From Sphaerisporangium sp. (GTDB lineage Bacteria; Actinomycetota; Actinomycetes; Streptosporangiales; Streptosporangiaceae): a stretch of 50,574 nt of DNA. The notes beneath the pieces are model-generated. The model worked only from the letters and a program-made list of their open reading frames with translations, searched no databases and was not told the origin of the DNA. A program made the position numbers and the translations under genes. Positions 25,013-33,555 of this stretch are shown in pieces; position 1 is the stretch's first letter, and the number at the start of each line of letters is the position of its first letter. The stretch lies in the NCBI GenBank assembly GCA_025964675.1, contig JAOPYI010000229.1, positions 1-50,574 on the forward strand. The letters are read 5' to 3'.

Positions 25013-26353
25013 TCAGCTGGAGCGGTAGAGCTCGGCGACCCGGAAGGCCAGGTCGAGGGACTGGCTCCGGTTGAGGCGCGGGTCGCAGGCGGTCTCGTAC
25101 CTCAGCGCGAGGTCCTCCTCCACGATCGGGTGGCCGCCGCCGACGCACTCGGTGACGTCGTCACCGGTGAACTCGATGTGGATGCCGCCAGGATGGGTGC
25201 CGAGGGCCTGGTGCACCTCGAAGAAGCCCGCCACCTCGTCGAGCACGTCGTCGAGCCTGCGGGTCTTGTGGCCGCTCGGCGCCTCGAAGGTGTTGCCGTG
25301 CATCGGGTCGCAGATCCACGCGACCTTCGCGCCGCTCGCCTGGACCTTGTCCACCAGCGTGGGCAGCGCGTCACGGACCCGGGACGCGCCCATGCGGGTG
25401 ATGAACGTCAGCCGCCCGGGCTCGTTGTCGGGGTTCAGCTTGTCGATGAGCGCGAGCGCGTCCTCGGGGGTGGTGGAGTGGCCGAGCTTGACGCCGATCG
25501 GGTTGCGGATCCGGCTGAAGAACTCCACGTGGGCGCCGTCGAGCTGGCGGCTGCGCTCGCCGATCCAGACCATGTGGGCCGAGACATCGTACGGCAGGCC
25601 GGTGCGCGAGTCGACGCGGGTCAGCGCCCGGTCGTAGTCGAGGATCAGCGCCTCGTGCGAGGAGTAGAACTCGACCGTGTGGAACTCCTCGGGATCGGCG
25701 CGGCAGGCGTGCATGAACGCCAGCGCCTGGTCGATCTCTCGCGCGAGCTTCTCGTAGCGCCGGCCCGCCGGGGACTCGGCCACGAAGTCCTGGTTCCAGG
25801 CGTGCACCTGGCGCAGGTCGGCGTACCCTCCCTTGGTGAAGGCCCGGGCGAGGTTGAGCGTCACCGCCGACGAGTGATAGGCGCGCAGCAGCCGCGCGGG
25901 GTCGGGGGTGCGGGCCTCCGGGGTGAAGTCGAAGCCGTTGACCATGTCGCCGCGGTAGGCCGGGAGCTCGACGCCGCCGCGGACCTCGGTCGCCTTGGAA
26001 CGCGGCTTGGCGAACTGCCCCGCCACGCGGCCGATCTTGACGATCGGCACGCGGCCCGCGTAAGTCAGCACGATGGCCATCTGCAACAGCGTCTTCAGCT
26101 TGTCGCGGACGTTGTCGGCGGTGGCCCCGGCGAAGGTCTCGGCGCAGTCGCCGCCCTGGAGGACGAAGGCCTCACCACGCGCCACGGCGGCGAGGCGGTC
26201 CTTGAGCTCGTCGCACTCGCCGGCGAACACCAGCGGCGGCAGGCCCTGCAGCTCGGAGACCACCCGCTCCAGCGCGGAGGGATCGGGCCAGTCGGGCTGC
26301 TGGGCGGCGGGGAGGTCCCGCCAGGAATCGAGGTTGATCGGTTCGGCGCTCAC
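25013..26353 (-). CDS. aroG: class II 3-deoxy-7-phosphoheptulonate (DAHP) synthase
   Basis: 446-aa first enzyme of the shikimate pathway, condensing phosphoenolpyruvate and erythrose-4-phosphate. It is the plant-type class II form typical of actinobacteria: WRDLPAAQQPDWPD at the N-terminus, metal ligand Cys70 in LQGGDCAETF, the FAKPRS substrate motif, KLGHSTTPEDALALI and the C-terminal metal-binding CDPMHGNT and HPGGIHIEFTGDDVTEC. Length is normal. The ATG at 26353 matches the usual MSAEPINLDSWR start. No other aro gene is adjacent, so this is probably the housekeeping copy. Confidence 0.95.
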   Translation of the reverse strand: MSAEPINLDSWRDLPAAQQPDWPDPSALERVVSELQGLPPLVFAGECDELKDRLAAVARGEAFVLQGGDCAETFAGATADNVRDKLKTLLQMAIVLTYAGRVPIVKIGRVAGQFAKPRSKATEVRGGVELPAYRGDMVNGFDFTPEARTPDPARLLRAYHSSAVTLNLARAFTKGGYADLRQVHAWNQDFVAESPAGRRYEKLAREIDQALAFMHACRADPEEFHTVEFYSSHEALILDYDRALTRVDSRTGLPYDVSAHMVWIGERSRQLDGAHVEFFSRIRNPIGVKLGHSTTPEDALALIDKLNPDNEPGRLTFITRMGASRVRDALPTLVDKVQASGAKVAWICDPMHGNTFEAPSGHKTRRLDDVLDEVAGFFEVHQALGTHPGGIHIEFTGDDVTECVGGGHPIVEEDLALRYETACDPRLNRSQSLDLAFRVAELYRSS

Positions 26354-26418
26354 GCTAGAAGGCTATTGCACCTTCGCCTGTGCGACCGAGCCGGTGTCCA
26401 CAGGGTGAGAAAGCTTTT

Positions 26419-27714
26419 TCAACTTCGCGGCCGATCGGTGGCATCCTCGCCACGCGGCTCGTGCGTCCGGTCCTCGTCGAGGGCCGCCGTCCCGGGCCCG
26501 TACCAGGCCTCGGGCGACCGCACGTGCTCGGGCAGGACGCCGAAGCCGATGAAGCGGCGCGTGACGGCGCCGGCGACCGGCAGCCGTGCGAGGTTCTTGG
26601 GCAGCCGGAGCGGCTTCACCGTGCCGCTGAGCGCGGGACGGATCAGCCTGTTCTGCACCAGCCGCTGGGCGAGCTGCGTGATCACTGTGGGCAACATGCG
26701 GCGGCGCTGGACGCGGCGTAGCAGCGACTCCGGCACCTCCCCGGCGAGCAGCGGCCCGGTGAGCAGGTTGGCCGTGGCCACCGCGTCCTGGACGGCCAGG
26801 TTGATGCCGACGCCGAAGACCGGCGACATGGCGTGGGCGGCGTCCCCGATGAGCAGAAGCCCGGGCCGGTGCCAGCGGCGCAGACGGTTGAGCAGGACCT
26901 GCAGCACGCTCACCTCCTCGAAGCCGTTCAGCTTCCCGGTGCGACCGGCGAGGAAGGGCAGCAACTCGCCGACCGAGGCGCGCAGCGCCTGGATCCCCTC
27001 GGCCTTCAGCCGGTCGAACCCGCCCTTCGGGATGAGGTACGCGAGCTGCCAGTACGTCTCGCGGTTGATCGCCACCATCATGTGGCCCTCGGAGAGGCGC
27101 AGGAACGTGTCGTCCGGGTCGCTTCGCTCGCGCGGCAGCCGGAACCAGACCGCGTCCATGGGGGCGCCGCGCTCCACCGGGACGAGGCCCGCCGCCCGGC
27201 GGACGTCGGAGTGCCGGCCGTCGGCGCCGACGGTCAGGGTGGCGCGAAGCTCGTGCTCGCCTTCGCCGTCGCGGTAGCGGACGCCGCGCACCGCGCCGTT
27301 CTCGCGGATCACCCCGACGACCTCGGCCTCCATGACGAGCCGGAAGGCCGGGTAGCGCCGGGCCGCCGCGGTCACCAGGTTGAGGAAGTCCCACTGCGGC
27401 ACGAACGCGATGTACGGATATTTGGTCTTAAGGCCCTTGAAGGAGGCCACTTGGACGACCCCGTCATCCGTCCACATCGCCAGGTTGCCCGCCTTGCGAT
27501 GGGTCAGAGCGTGGAACTCCTCGGCCAGCCCCAGCTCGTCGAGAACCTGCAGGGTCGAGGGATGGATCGTGTCTCCGCGGAAGTCGCGCAGGAAGTCGGC
27601 GTGCTTCTCAAGGAGGGTCACCTCTACTCCCGCGCGGGCGAGGAGCAGTGCCAGCATGGCCCCGGCGGGGCCTCCTCCGGCGATCACACACGTGGTGGTC
27701 CGCATTTTCATCAC
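26419..27714 (-). CDS. FAD-dependent monooxygenase/oxidoreductase (PHBH fold)
   Basis: 431-aa flavoprotein of the FAD_binding_3 group (p-hydroxybenzoate hydroxylase fold). The dinucleotide site is GGGPAGAMLALLLAR at residues 10-24, the DG motif is VGADGRHSDVRR, and the second FAD motif GDAAHAMSPVFGVGINLAVQD is near residue 288. This family hydroxylates aromatic or polyketide-like substrates with NAD(P)H and oxygen; the substrate is unknown. Three closely spaced starts are possible (GTG 27714, ATG 27711, ATG 27705), with only a weak ribosome site. It lies upstream of DAHP synthase on the same strand with a 65-bp gap, but a functional link is not evident. Confidence 0.87.
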   Translation of the reverse strand: MMKMRTTTCVIAGGGPAGAMLALLLARAGVEVTLLEKHADFLRDFRGDTIHPSTLQVLDELGLAEEFHALTHRKAGNLAMWTDDGVVQVASFKGLKTKYPYIAFVPQWDFLNLVTAAARRYPAFRLVMEAEVVGVIRENGAVRGVRYRDGEGEHELRATLTVGADGRHSDVRRAAGLVPVERGAPMDAVWFRLPRERSDPDDTFLRLSEGHMMVAINRETYWQLAYLIPKGGFDRLKAEGIQALRASVGELLPFLAGRTGKLNGFEEVSVLQVLLNRLRRWHRPGLLLIGDAAHAMSPVFGVGINLAVQDAVATANLLTGPLLAGEVPESLLRRVQRRRMLPTVITQLAQRLVQNRLIRPALSGTVKPLRLPKNLARLPVAGAVTRRFIGFGVLPEHVRSPEAWYGPGTAALDEDRTHEPRGEDATDRPRS

Positions 27715-27882
27715 CCGTTGAAATCATTGCACATATCGCCGTCTCCACAAAGCCTGCCCGGTGTCCGAGCGGGACTACCTTCGCGCGCACCTCTCCGTCG
27801 AGGAATAACCGGCCCGCCCCCGGGCAGTCGGATGTCGGTCCCTTCTGGGGCCGGCACCGAGGCGACTTGGAGTTGAGGTCAC

Positions 27883-28428
27883 ATGATTGTGCTGGGCCTT
27901 TTATTGATGGTGCTCGCCGGCGCGGCCCTGGTCGCGGTGGCGAACGACGAGACCGGTGGCATCGCGGCGTCGATCACGGTTCTGGGCCGGACGCTCGAGC
28001 TGAGCAAGCTGGAGCTCTTCCTGGCCGGCGCGGCCACCGCGGCGGTCTTCCTGATCGGCCTGATCGCGCTCAGCGGCGGAATGCGCCGCGCCGGCGCCAA
28101 GCGCAAGAAGCTGCGCGAGGCCCGGGTGGAGACGCGCGACCGCGTCGCGCGCCTCGAGGAGGAGAAGCGCCGGCTCGAGCGCAAGCTCAGTGCGGAGAGC
28201 GCTACGGCGCCCGCCGCCACGCCGGGCGCCGCCCCGGTGGCCGAGCCCGCGGGACGGCACGTCCAGGTGCCGGACCGTGACGGTGACGGTGTCGACGACC
28301 GTGCCGAGGGCCGTGCCGACAAGCCTGTCGGCGCCTCGACGCAGCCCACTCGGGCGGAGACGGCGGAGCCGTACCCCTCGGACCAGCTCGTCGCGGGCAC
28401 TCGCTCGAAGCGCGACGCCGGCGCCTGA
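27883..28428 (+). CDS. small two-helix membrane protein, function unknown
   Basis: 181-aa protein I do not recognise by name. Helix 1 (about 1-22) and helix 2 (about 44-66) are separated by a short extracytoplasmic stretch. A strongly charged coiled-coil of Arg, Lys and Glu (about 68-105) follows, then an Ala/Pro-rich linker and an acidic DRDGDGVDDRAEG segment that looks like a calcium-loop-style DxDxDG sequence. The layout resembles LapA-like actinobacterial membrane proteins. The ATG at 27883 follows a GGAG-containing leader. Transcribed alone, opposite the FAD gene. Confidence 0.65.
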   Translation: MIVLGLLLMVLAGAALVAVANDETGGIAASITVLGRTLELSKLELFLAGAATAAVFLIGLIALSGGMRRAGAKRKKLREARVETRDRVARLEEEKRRLERKLSAESATAPAATPGAAPVAEPAGRHVQVPDRDGDGVDDRAEGRADKPVGASTQPTRAETAEPYPSDQLVAGTRSKRDAGA

Positions 28429-28458
28429 CGTGCGGGCGGAGGCCGGCTCGAACGGGGC

Positions 28459-28489
28459 GGCCGCCCGGGGACCCGGTTCCTGGGCGGCC
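28459..28489 (+). terminator. possible terminator after the small membrane protein
   Basis: GGCCGCCC (28459-28466) and GGGCGGCC (28482-28489) can pair over 8 bp with a 15-nt loop, 31 nt after the stop; no T-run. Confidence 0.4.
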
Positions 28490-28572
28490 CTACCCGCCCG
28501 CCGTCGCCTGTCGAGGCCGGTGGGCCATCGGTGCGTCAGGTACGCGCGGCCCCGCCGCCCGGGGCCGGTGCG

Positions 28573-29571
28573 TCACCGCTGCCTGAGGAACGCGAGGATG
28601 TTCGTCAGCCCGGTGGTGGCGAGGTCGCGGATACGGGCGTAGGACTCCTCGGGATACTGCCGGGGGCCGTTCTCGACCAGCAGGATGAGATAGAGGTACA
28701 AGCGGTACAGCGCGTCGCGTGTCCGGGCCTCCGGTGTGAGGTCGAGCTTCCCGCCCGCCTCCCGGTAGCCCACGAGGATCGGGTCGTCGTCGGCCAGCTC
28801 GCCGAAGATCGTGGGGGTGACGAAGTCGGCCAGCGGGTCGCCCCAGAAGGCCCGCTCGTGGTCGATCAGCGCCTGGATCTCCGGCGGCCCCTCGGGCGGC
28901 AGTGAGAGGAAGACGTTGCCCGGCCAGAGGTCGAAGTGGACCAGCGCGGGTGCCGTCACCTCGTCCAGCACGTGGACGTTGGAGTGGATCGCACCCGCGA
29001 TCTCCACGAGCGAGCACGGCAGCGGGGTCGCGTACCGCAGGGCGTCGTCCATGAGGGCGCCCGTCATGACGATGAACGCGTCACGCCAGGTGGGTCCGGT
29101 CAGCCCGGCGTACGGATAGCCGTAGAGCTCCTGGCCGGGGATGGCGTGCAGCGTGGCGAGGTGGCGCCCGAGCTCGTGCCGGAGCGCCCGCTGGTCGGCG
29201 TCTCCGAGGGAGGCGGCCTGGTTCCACGGCACCCCGTCGAGCGCCGACATGATCAGGTAGTCGCCGCCCAGCTCCGGATCGTCGAAGCCGGAGTGCAGCA
29301 GCCGGGGGAGAGGAAGCCCCGTGGGCGTGGCCAGGTGGTACACCAGCGCCTCGGTGCGCAGCAGGTCGCGCTCGTAGCGCAGCAGCTCCAGGCCGGGGGG
29401 CGGGGCGACCTTCAGCACGACCTGGCGGCCGTCGTCGAGGGTCAGCCGCCACACGCCGTTGGCGAAGCCGTCGGTGAGCTCCTCGGCCGAGGCCACCCCC
29501 GTGCCCAGCGCTCCAAGGAGCAGCGCGTCGATCTGGGCGGCCGACAGCCGGCGCTTGGTCCTGCTCTCCAT
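28573..29571 (-). CDS. APH/fructosamine-kinase-like phosphotransferase
   Basis: 332-aa kinase-fold protein. The ATP-binding lobe has NGVWRLTLDDGRQVVLKVAPP with the catalytic Lys, followed by an Glu in RTEALVYHL. The Brenner-type catalytic loop reads LVHFDLWPGNVFL (HxDxxxxN with Phe where Gly is usual), and IDHERAFWGDP holds the metal Asp. This places it in the aminoglycoside/choline/fructosamine kinase superfamily. Substrate unknown; resistance to aminoglycosides is possible but unsupported. It is 72 nt downstream of aldose 1-epimerase on the same strand, hinting at sugar-related metabolism. Confidence 0.82.
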   Translation of the reverse strand: MESRTKRRLSAAQIDALLLGALGTGVASAEELTDGFANGVWRLTLDDGRQVVLKVAPPPGLELLRYERDLLRTEALVYHLATPTGLPLPRLLHSGFDDPELGGDYLIMSALDGVPWNQAASLGDADQRALRHELGRHLATLHAIPGQELYGYPYAGLTGPTWRDAFIVMTGALMDDALRYATPLPCSLVEIAGAIHSNVHVLDEVTAPALVHFDLWPGNVFLSLPPEGPPEIQALIDHERAFWGDPLADFVTPTIFGELADDDPILVGYREAGGKLDLTPEARTRDALYRLYLYLILLVENGPRQYPEESYARIRDLATTGLTNILAFLRQR

Positions 29572-29643
29572 CGGTCACATCACTTCGGCTCGTCGGGACG
29601 GTGGGGGGTTCGGTCGGGACGGGTCAGGGCTCGGCCGGGACGG

Positions 29644-30540
29644 TCACACCATCGAGATCGTCCAGCCGGTCTCGTGCTTGCCGCCGGGGTCGAGCACGAC
29701 CAGGTCGGTGCCGGAGTTGAAGGCGTCGGCGGGGCAGGTCATCGGCTCGACGGCGATGCCGCGGTGGCCGAACCCTGTGCCGGTGCACACCTGCACCCAC
29801 GGCATGGCCGCCGCCTCCCAGGAGATCTGCACCCCGCCCCCGGGGCCGCGCAGGCGCACCCTGGTGACGCCGTCGGGGCCCGCGGCCAGCCCGCTGAACG
29901 CCTCGTCGACGACCGTGCCGCCGAGCGGCCGGGGCACCCGGAAGTCGAACGGTGTGCCCCCCACGGGCTCGAGCGTGGTGGGGAGGAGCACGTCGTCGGT
30001 GAGCAGCACGCGCTCGGCCGGCAGGTCGAGCTCCCAGCTTCCCTCAGGACCGTCGTCGGCGATCAGCCAGGGATGGGGTCCGCATCCGTACGGTGCGGGG
30101 CGGTCTCCGATGTTCTCGGCGGTCAGCGTGGTCGTCAGCCCGTCGCGGCTCAGGGCGTAGCGGACCTGGAGCGCCAGGTGGAACGGGTAGCCGGGGGAGG
30201 GCGCGATCGTGTGCGCCAGCCGTACGAAGCCGTGGTCCTCCTCGACGGTGAGCAGCTCGACGACCTCCCAGTCGGCGAAGGCCACGAGGCCGTGCAGGGC
30301 GTGGCCGCGCTCGGGCTCGTTGACCGGCACCTCGAACCGCTCACCCTCGAAGGTGTAACGCCCGCCGGCGAGGCGGTTGGGCCAGGGGGCGAGGAGGGTG
30401 CCGCTGTAGTGCGGGATGGGCCCCTCCTCCGGCCAGCTCGCCACGAGGTCGCGGTCGCCGTGCCTCAGCACCCGCAGGGCCGCGCCGAGCCTGGCTATCT
30501 CGGCGTGGTAGTCACCACCGTGAAGGACGTACTGAGGCAC
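29644..30540 (-). CDS. aldose 1-epimerase (GalM-like)
   Basis: 298-aa mutarotase-family protein that interconverts alpha and beta anomers of aldoses. The active-site His residues are in HALHGLVAFADW (about 82-93) and GCGPHPWLI (about 160); the catalytic Glu is in IAVEPMTCPADAFNSG near the C-terminus. Length is normal. It is followed by the kinase-like gene at 28573, and the two probably form an operon. It is cytoplasmic. Confidence 0.9.
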   Translation of the reverse strand: MPQYVLHGGDYHAEIARLGAALRVLRHGDRDLVASWPEEGPIPHYSGTLLAPWPNRLAGGRYTFEGERFEVPVNEPERGHALHGLVAFADWEVVELLTVEEDHGFVRLAHTIAPSPGYPFHLALQVRYALSRDGLTTTLTAENIGDRPAPYGCGPHPWLIADDGPEGSWELDLPAERVLLTDDVLLPTTLEPVGGTPFDFRVPRPLGGTVVDEAFSGLAAGPDGVTRVRLRGPGGGVQISWEAAAMPWVQVCTGTGFGHRGIAVEPMTCPADAFNSGTDLVVLDPGGKHETGWTISMV

Positions 30541-30804
30541 GGGGGAATCCTCTCATCGACGCGGGAACGCAAGAATCCGGGCGGCACCATGGCAGGCTCG
30601 CGCCCCATCATCCCCGTTGCCGACCGGTGATCAAAATTTGGGCTACGCCTGAACCCGGGGGTGGGGGCGCGTGGAAGCCCCGCGCGGCCGTACGGGAGGC
30701 CGCCTCGCCCCCGGCGCGCCGCCGCGTACGGAAACGTCCTCCACCTGGCATGATCCAGGTTTCGAAGCCCCATCGAAGCTCGAACCATCGCTGAAGGAGT
30801 CCCC
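30541..30804. promoter_or_regulatory. 264-bp divergent intergenic region, galM-like / mbtH
   Basis: No gene is visible. It must contain the promoters for the two divergent genes, but no box stands out beyond an AT-rich patch near 30631-30642. GAAGGAGT at 30792-30799 is the ribosome site of mbtH. Confidence 0.35.
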
Positions 30805-31005
30805 GTGACCGAAGCCACGCACCGCGTCGTCCTCAACGGCGAGGAGCAGTACTCCCTCTGGCCGCTGGACCGTGAAACCCCCGCCGGCTGGCGCGCGAAC
30901 GGCTTCGAGGGCACCCGCGAGGAGTGCCTGGCCCACATAGAGACGACCTGGACCGACATGCGGCCCGTCAGCGCCAGACCCGCGAACAGCCCATCCCCCC
31001 GCTGA
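30805..31005 (+). CDS. MbtH-family NRPS adenylation chaperone
   Basis: 66-aa MbtH-like protein with nearly every signature residue: NGEEQYSLWPLDRETPAGWRA, the GFEGTREECLAHIE block, and WTDMRP. These proteins bind and activate adenylation domains of nonribosomal peptide synthetases. GTG start with a strong GAAGGAGT upstream. No NRPS gene lies within the window, so it presumably serves synthetases elsewhere in the genome. Confidence 0.93.
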   Translation: MTEATHRVVLNGEEQYSLWPLDRETPAGWRANGFEGTREECLAHIETTWTDMRPVSARPANSPSPR

Positions 31006-31010
31006 CCACA

Positions 31011-31022
31011 CCCCCGCGGGGG
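31011..31022. terminator. short GC palindrome after mbtH
   Basis: A perfect 12-nt palindrome, CCCCCGCGGGGG, lies between the convergent mbtH and GNAT genes; a possible but minimal terminator. Confidence 0.4.
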
Positions 31023-31038
31023 CGAAACGGCTGAACTG

Positions 31039-31716
31039 CTAGCGACGCGGTGCAGGAGGAGCCTCTGCGAAGGGAGAGCTTCTGAGCTCCGGCCCCAGGT
31101 TCGGCTCGCCGCGGAGGTCCAGCACCATTGTGGAGCCCCAGGGGGCGCGGCGTTCTTCGGTGAAGCCCACGGCTTTGTAGAACGCGAGCGCCCCGGGGTT
31201 GCCGCTTCCCACGCCCAGGTGCAGGCCGCGTACCCGCCGCGACCGCAGGGCTTCGACGAGGGTCCGCACGAGGCGGCGGCCGAGGCCCGACCCCTGGCCT
31301 CTCGGCATGATGTCGATGTGGAGGTGCGCGGGATACCGCTCGTAGAGATCGTCGGGGGCCGGCTTGGTCTCGTGCAGGTGTGCGACGCGTAACCAGTCTT
31401 CCGTGCCGTCGCCGGGGTCGCCGGCGAGCTCTCTGGGGTACTGCTCGCGCAGTCGTGGCCACCAGTTGTCTTCGAGCCAGGTCTCGAACGTCAAGGTGTC
31501 GGCGGTCGCGACGATGTATCCGAGGACGCCGTGCTCGTCGACCGCGACGAACGTCAGGCCAGGATCGGCGATCGGATACGGGCCGGCGTAGATGTGCCCG
31601 AGCAGATCGGGATTCCTGTACAGCGCGGTGGCATCCCGGCCGGAGTCACCGGTGCTGAGGCACACCCGGTAGACGCCCGGCAGGTCGAAGGGCTGGTAGG
31701 GGCGGATCGTCGTCAC
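31039..31716 (-). CDS. GNAT acetyltransferase, O-GlcNAcase-HAT-like
   Basis: 225-aa GNAT-fold protein. The N-terminus (IRPYQPFDLPGVYRVCLSTG, ALYRNPDLLGHIYAGPY, LGYIVATADTLTFE) resembles the acetyltransferase-like domain attached to eukaryotic O-GlcNAcases and its free-standing bacterial relatives. Motif A, the acetyl-CoA pyrophosphate loop, is RGQGSGLGRRLV near residue 145, preceded by HIDIMP, so acetyl-CoA binding should be intact. It is the last gene of the GH20-GH1-GH9 operon (12 nt after the GH9 stop), suggesting it acetylates an amino sugar or glycosaminide released by those enzymes. That role is inference. Confidence 0.85.
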   Translation of the reverse strand: MTTIRPYQPFDLPGVYRVCLSTGDSGRDATALYRNPDLLGHIYAGPYPIADPGLTFVAVDEHGVLGYIVATADTLTFETWLEDNWWPRLREQYPRELAGDPGDGTEDWLRVAHLHETKPAPDDLYERYPAHLHIDIMPRGQGSGLGRRLVRTLVEALRSRRVRGLHLGVGSGNPGALAFYKAVGFTEERRAPWGSTMVLDLRGEPNLGPELRSSPFAEAPPAPRR

Positions 31717-31728
31717 CGATGCACTCCC

Positions 31729-33450
31729 TTATCGGACCGCTGAGACCGCGAGGAGGAACCACGCGGTGTGGGGGATCCACTGCTCGGCCCAGCGCCATGA
31801 TTCTCCGCTGCTCGCGTGCTCGTCCGGCATGAACGCGATGTCCCGTTCGTCTTCGAATCCGCTCGTCACGCCGTTCAGGATGCCACCCGGGACGTTCTGG
31901 AACGCGGTCGAGTACTCGACGTTGTTCCGTCCCCGGCCCTGGATCATCGAGGAGTCGAACGGGTTCAGCCCCGTCACCCAGTGCAGCTGATCCTCGGCGA
32001 GCCTGTTGAGCCGGTCGCACAGACCAGGATCGCATTCGGGCAGCTCACTGGCGAGCAGCGCGGCGTAGGCCATCGAGCAGATGTTGGCGTTCTCTCCCTG
32101 CCACCAGTATCCGGTCTCGTTCTCGTGGGGGTAGAAGAAGCTCCCGCGAGGTTCCGAGCCGGCCGGCTGGACGTATTGCCGGAAGTAGCCGAACGGATTG
32201 TCCACCTCGTCCACCAGCCGCACCACGTCCCTCAGGAGCGCCAGCGCGGCCGCGCGAGCCTTGGGCGCGAGCGGCGAACGGTGACACACCTCCGCGAAGC
32301 GCATCAGCGCCACGGCAGGGAGGCCGGACTCGGCTGCATGGAAGAACGGGCGGCCCTCGACGTCTCCGCGCAGGTGACCGTGGCCCTTGCCGGACTCGGT
32401 GTAGCGCTCCATGAGCGACGCCGCCCTGCGCTCGGCGGCTTGGCGCGGCACGACGGTGTCCGAAGCGCCGGGCAGCGTCCCGGCGGCGTTGGACAGCTCG
32501 ACCGCGGCCATCAGCGCGCAGTAATCGTCGATGACGGATTCCGTTCCGTCGTAGAGGTACTCCTCATTGTGCTCTTCGAGGTGGACGAAACCCCGGTACG
32601 CGGCCTGGAAATACTCCTCCGCCGTGAAGTCGCCGTGGTCGTCCAGCGTCGCCGCCCGGGCGAGCGCCGCGATGGCCATTCCGCCGCCCTGGCGGTACGC
32701 GGCCTGCCAGCGCGTGGTCCTGACGCTGTCCTGCAACGGCGCGTTGATCACGCGCTCGTCGAGGTTCTTCGTGAGCGCGTCGAAGATCGCCGTGTAGAAG
32801 AATCCCTTCTCCGACTGGAAGCGCACGAGGAAGTCCGCGCCGTGGAGCCCCTCGTCGCGCATCCGGGCTCCCAGGGTCCGGAACAGCTCGGGGTGCTTCG
32901 CGCGGAGCTGTTCCCGGGCGGCCATGAACGCCCACGCGCACAGAGGGGTCTGCTGGGGGTTCATCATGCGGGTGTAGTTCAGATGGCTGAGGAACTTGCT
33001 GTGATCGCCGGACGCGTCGAGCCAGCCTCCGCGGGCGTCCACCGCGCGCCCCGAATCGTCGCCGTAGAACCGCGCGCCGCGATCCTTCCTGTCGATCTCG
33101 CCGCTCGAACGGACCGCTTTGAAGTAATAGAGCGCGTCCGACAGCGTGGAGTAGTGAAGACGGAGCCGCCCGATCGTGAACGGTTCCGAGCTCCGGACGC
33201 CGCCGGCCGAGACGACCTCGACGCGAAACCGCCCCTCGGCCTGGACGTGCGTGAAGTCGACCCGCCTGAACGTGCCCACCGACCATCGGTCGACCTCCAG
33301 CTCGGGGCCCACCGCCAACTCCGTCCTCGTGCCGTCGGCGTCGTCGACGAGAAAGGCGCCCTCGATCGCCACGGGCTCGCGCAGGAGCACGACGGCCTTC
33401 TTCGACCCGGGCGTGTTGTATCCGAGGTGACTCGTCAGAATGTTGAGCAT
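31729..33450 (-). CDS. glycoside hydrolase family 9-type enzyme, cytoplasmic
   Basis: 573 aa. An N-terminal immunoglobulin-like module (about 1-95, LTSHLGYNTPGSKKAVV typical of CelD_N) precedes an (alpha/alpha)6 catalytic domain. The GH9 Asp-containing motif reads GGWLDASGDHSKF, with a Ser inserted compared with the usual DAGD, and the late motif HWVTGLNPFDSSMIQG matches the GH9 His region. There is no signal peptide. Cytoplasmic GH9 enzymes of this layout include exo-beta-glucosaminidases of chitosan-oligosaccharide catabolism, a fit with the GH20 neighbour, but cellobiose/cellodextrin hydrolysis is also possible. The ATG at 33450 has GGGG 5 nt upstream. Confidence 0.8.
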   Translation of the reverse strand: MLNILTSHLGYNTPGSKKAVVLLREPVAIEGAFLVDDADGTRTELAVGPELEVDRWSVGTFRRVDFTHVQAEGRFRVEVVSAGGVRSSEPFTIGRLRLHYSTLSDALYYFKAVRSSGEIDRKDRGARFYGDDSGRAVDARGGWLDASGDHSKFLSHLNYTRMMNPQQTPLCAWAFMAAREQLRAKHPELFRTLGARMRDEGLHGADFLVRFQSEKGFFYTAIFDALTKNLDERVINAPLQDSVRTTRWQAAYRQGGGMAIAALARAATLDDHGDFTAEEYFQAAYRGFVHLEEHNEEYLYDGTESVIDDYCALMAAVELSNAAGTLPGASDTVVPRQAAERRAASLMERYTESGKGHGHLRGDVEGRPFFHAAESGLPAVALMRFAEVCHRSPLAPKARAAALALLRDVVRLVDEVDNPFGYFRQYVQPAGSEPRGSFFYPHENETGYWWQGENANICSMAYAALLASELPECDPGLCDRLNRLAEDQLHWVTGLNPFDSSMIQGRGRNNVEYSTAFQNVPGGILNGVTSGFEDERDIAFMPDEHASSGESWRWAEQWIPHTAWFLLAVSAVR

Positions 33451-33555
33451 CGTTACCCCATCGCGGGCTCGTACAGGCATGATGTCGGCGGTGGTCCGGG
33501 CGGCAGCTCACCGGGGGCGTTGTCCGTAAGCGGCATCCACCCGGGGTGACCGGGT

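Noticed and set aside
28573-29571. Aminoglycoside resistance gene
   Set aside because: Only the superfamily fold is supported; the catalytic loop has HFD instead of HGD and the neighbour is a sugar mutarotase.
30805-31005. A nonribosomal peptide cluster around mbtH
   Set aside because: No adenylation, condensation or carrier domains anywhere in the window; the only AMP-binding enzyme is a stand-alone acyl-CoA synthetase 20 kb away.
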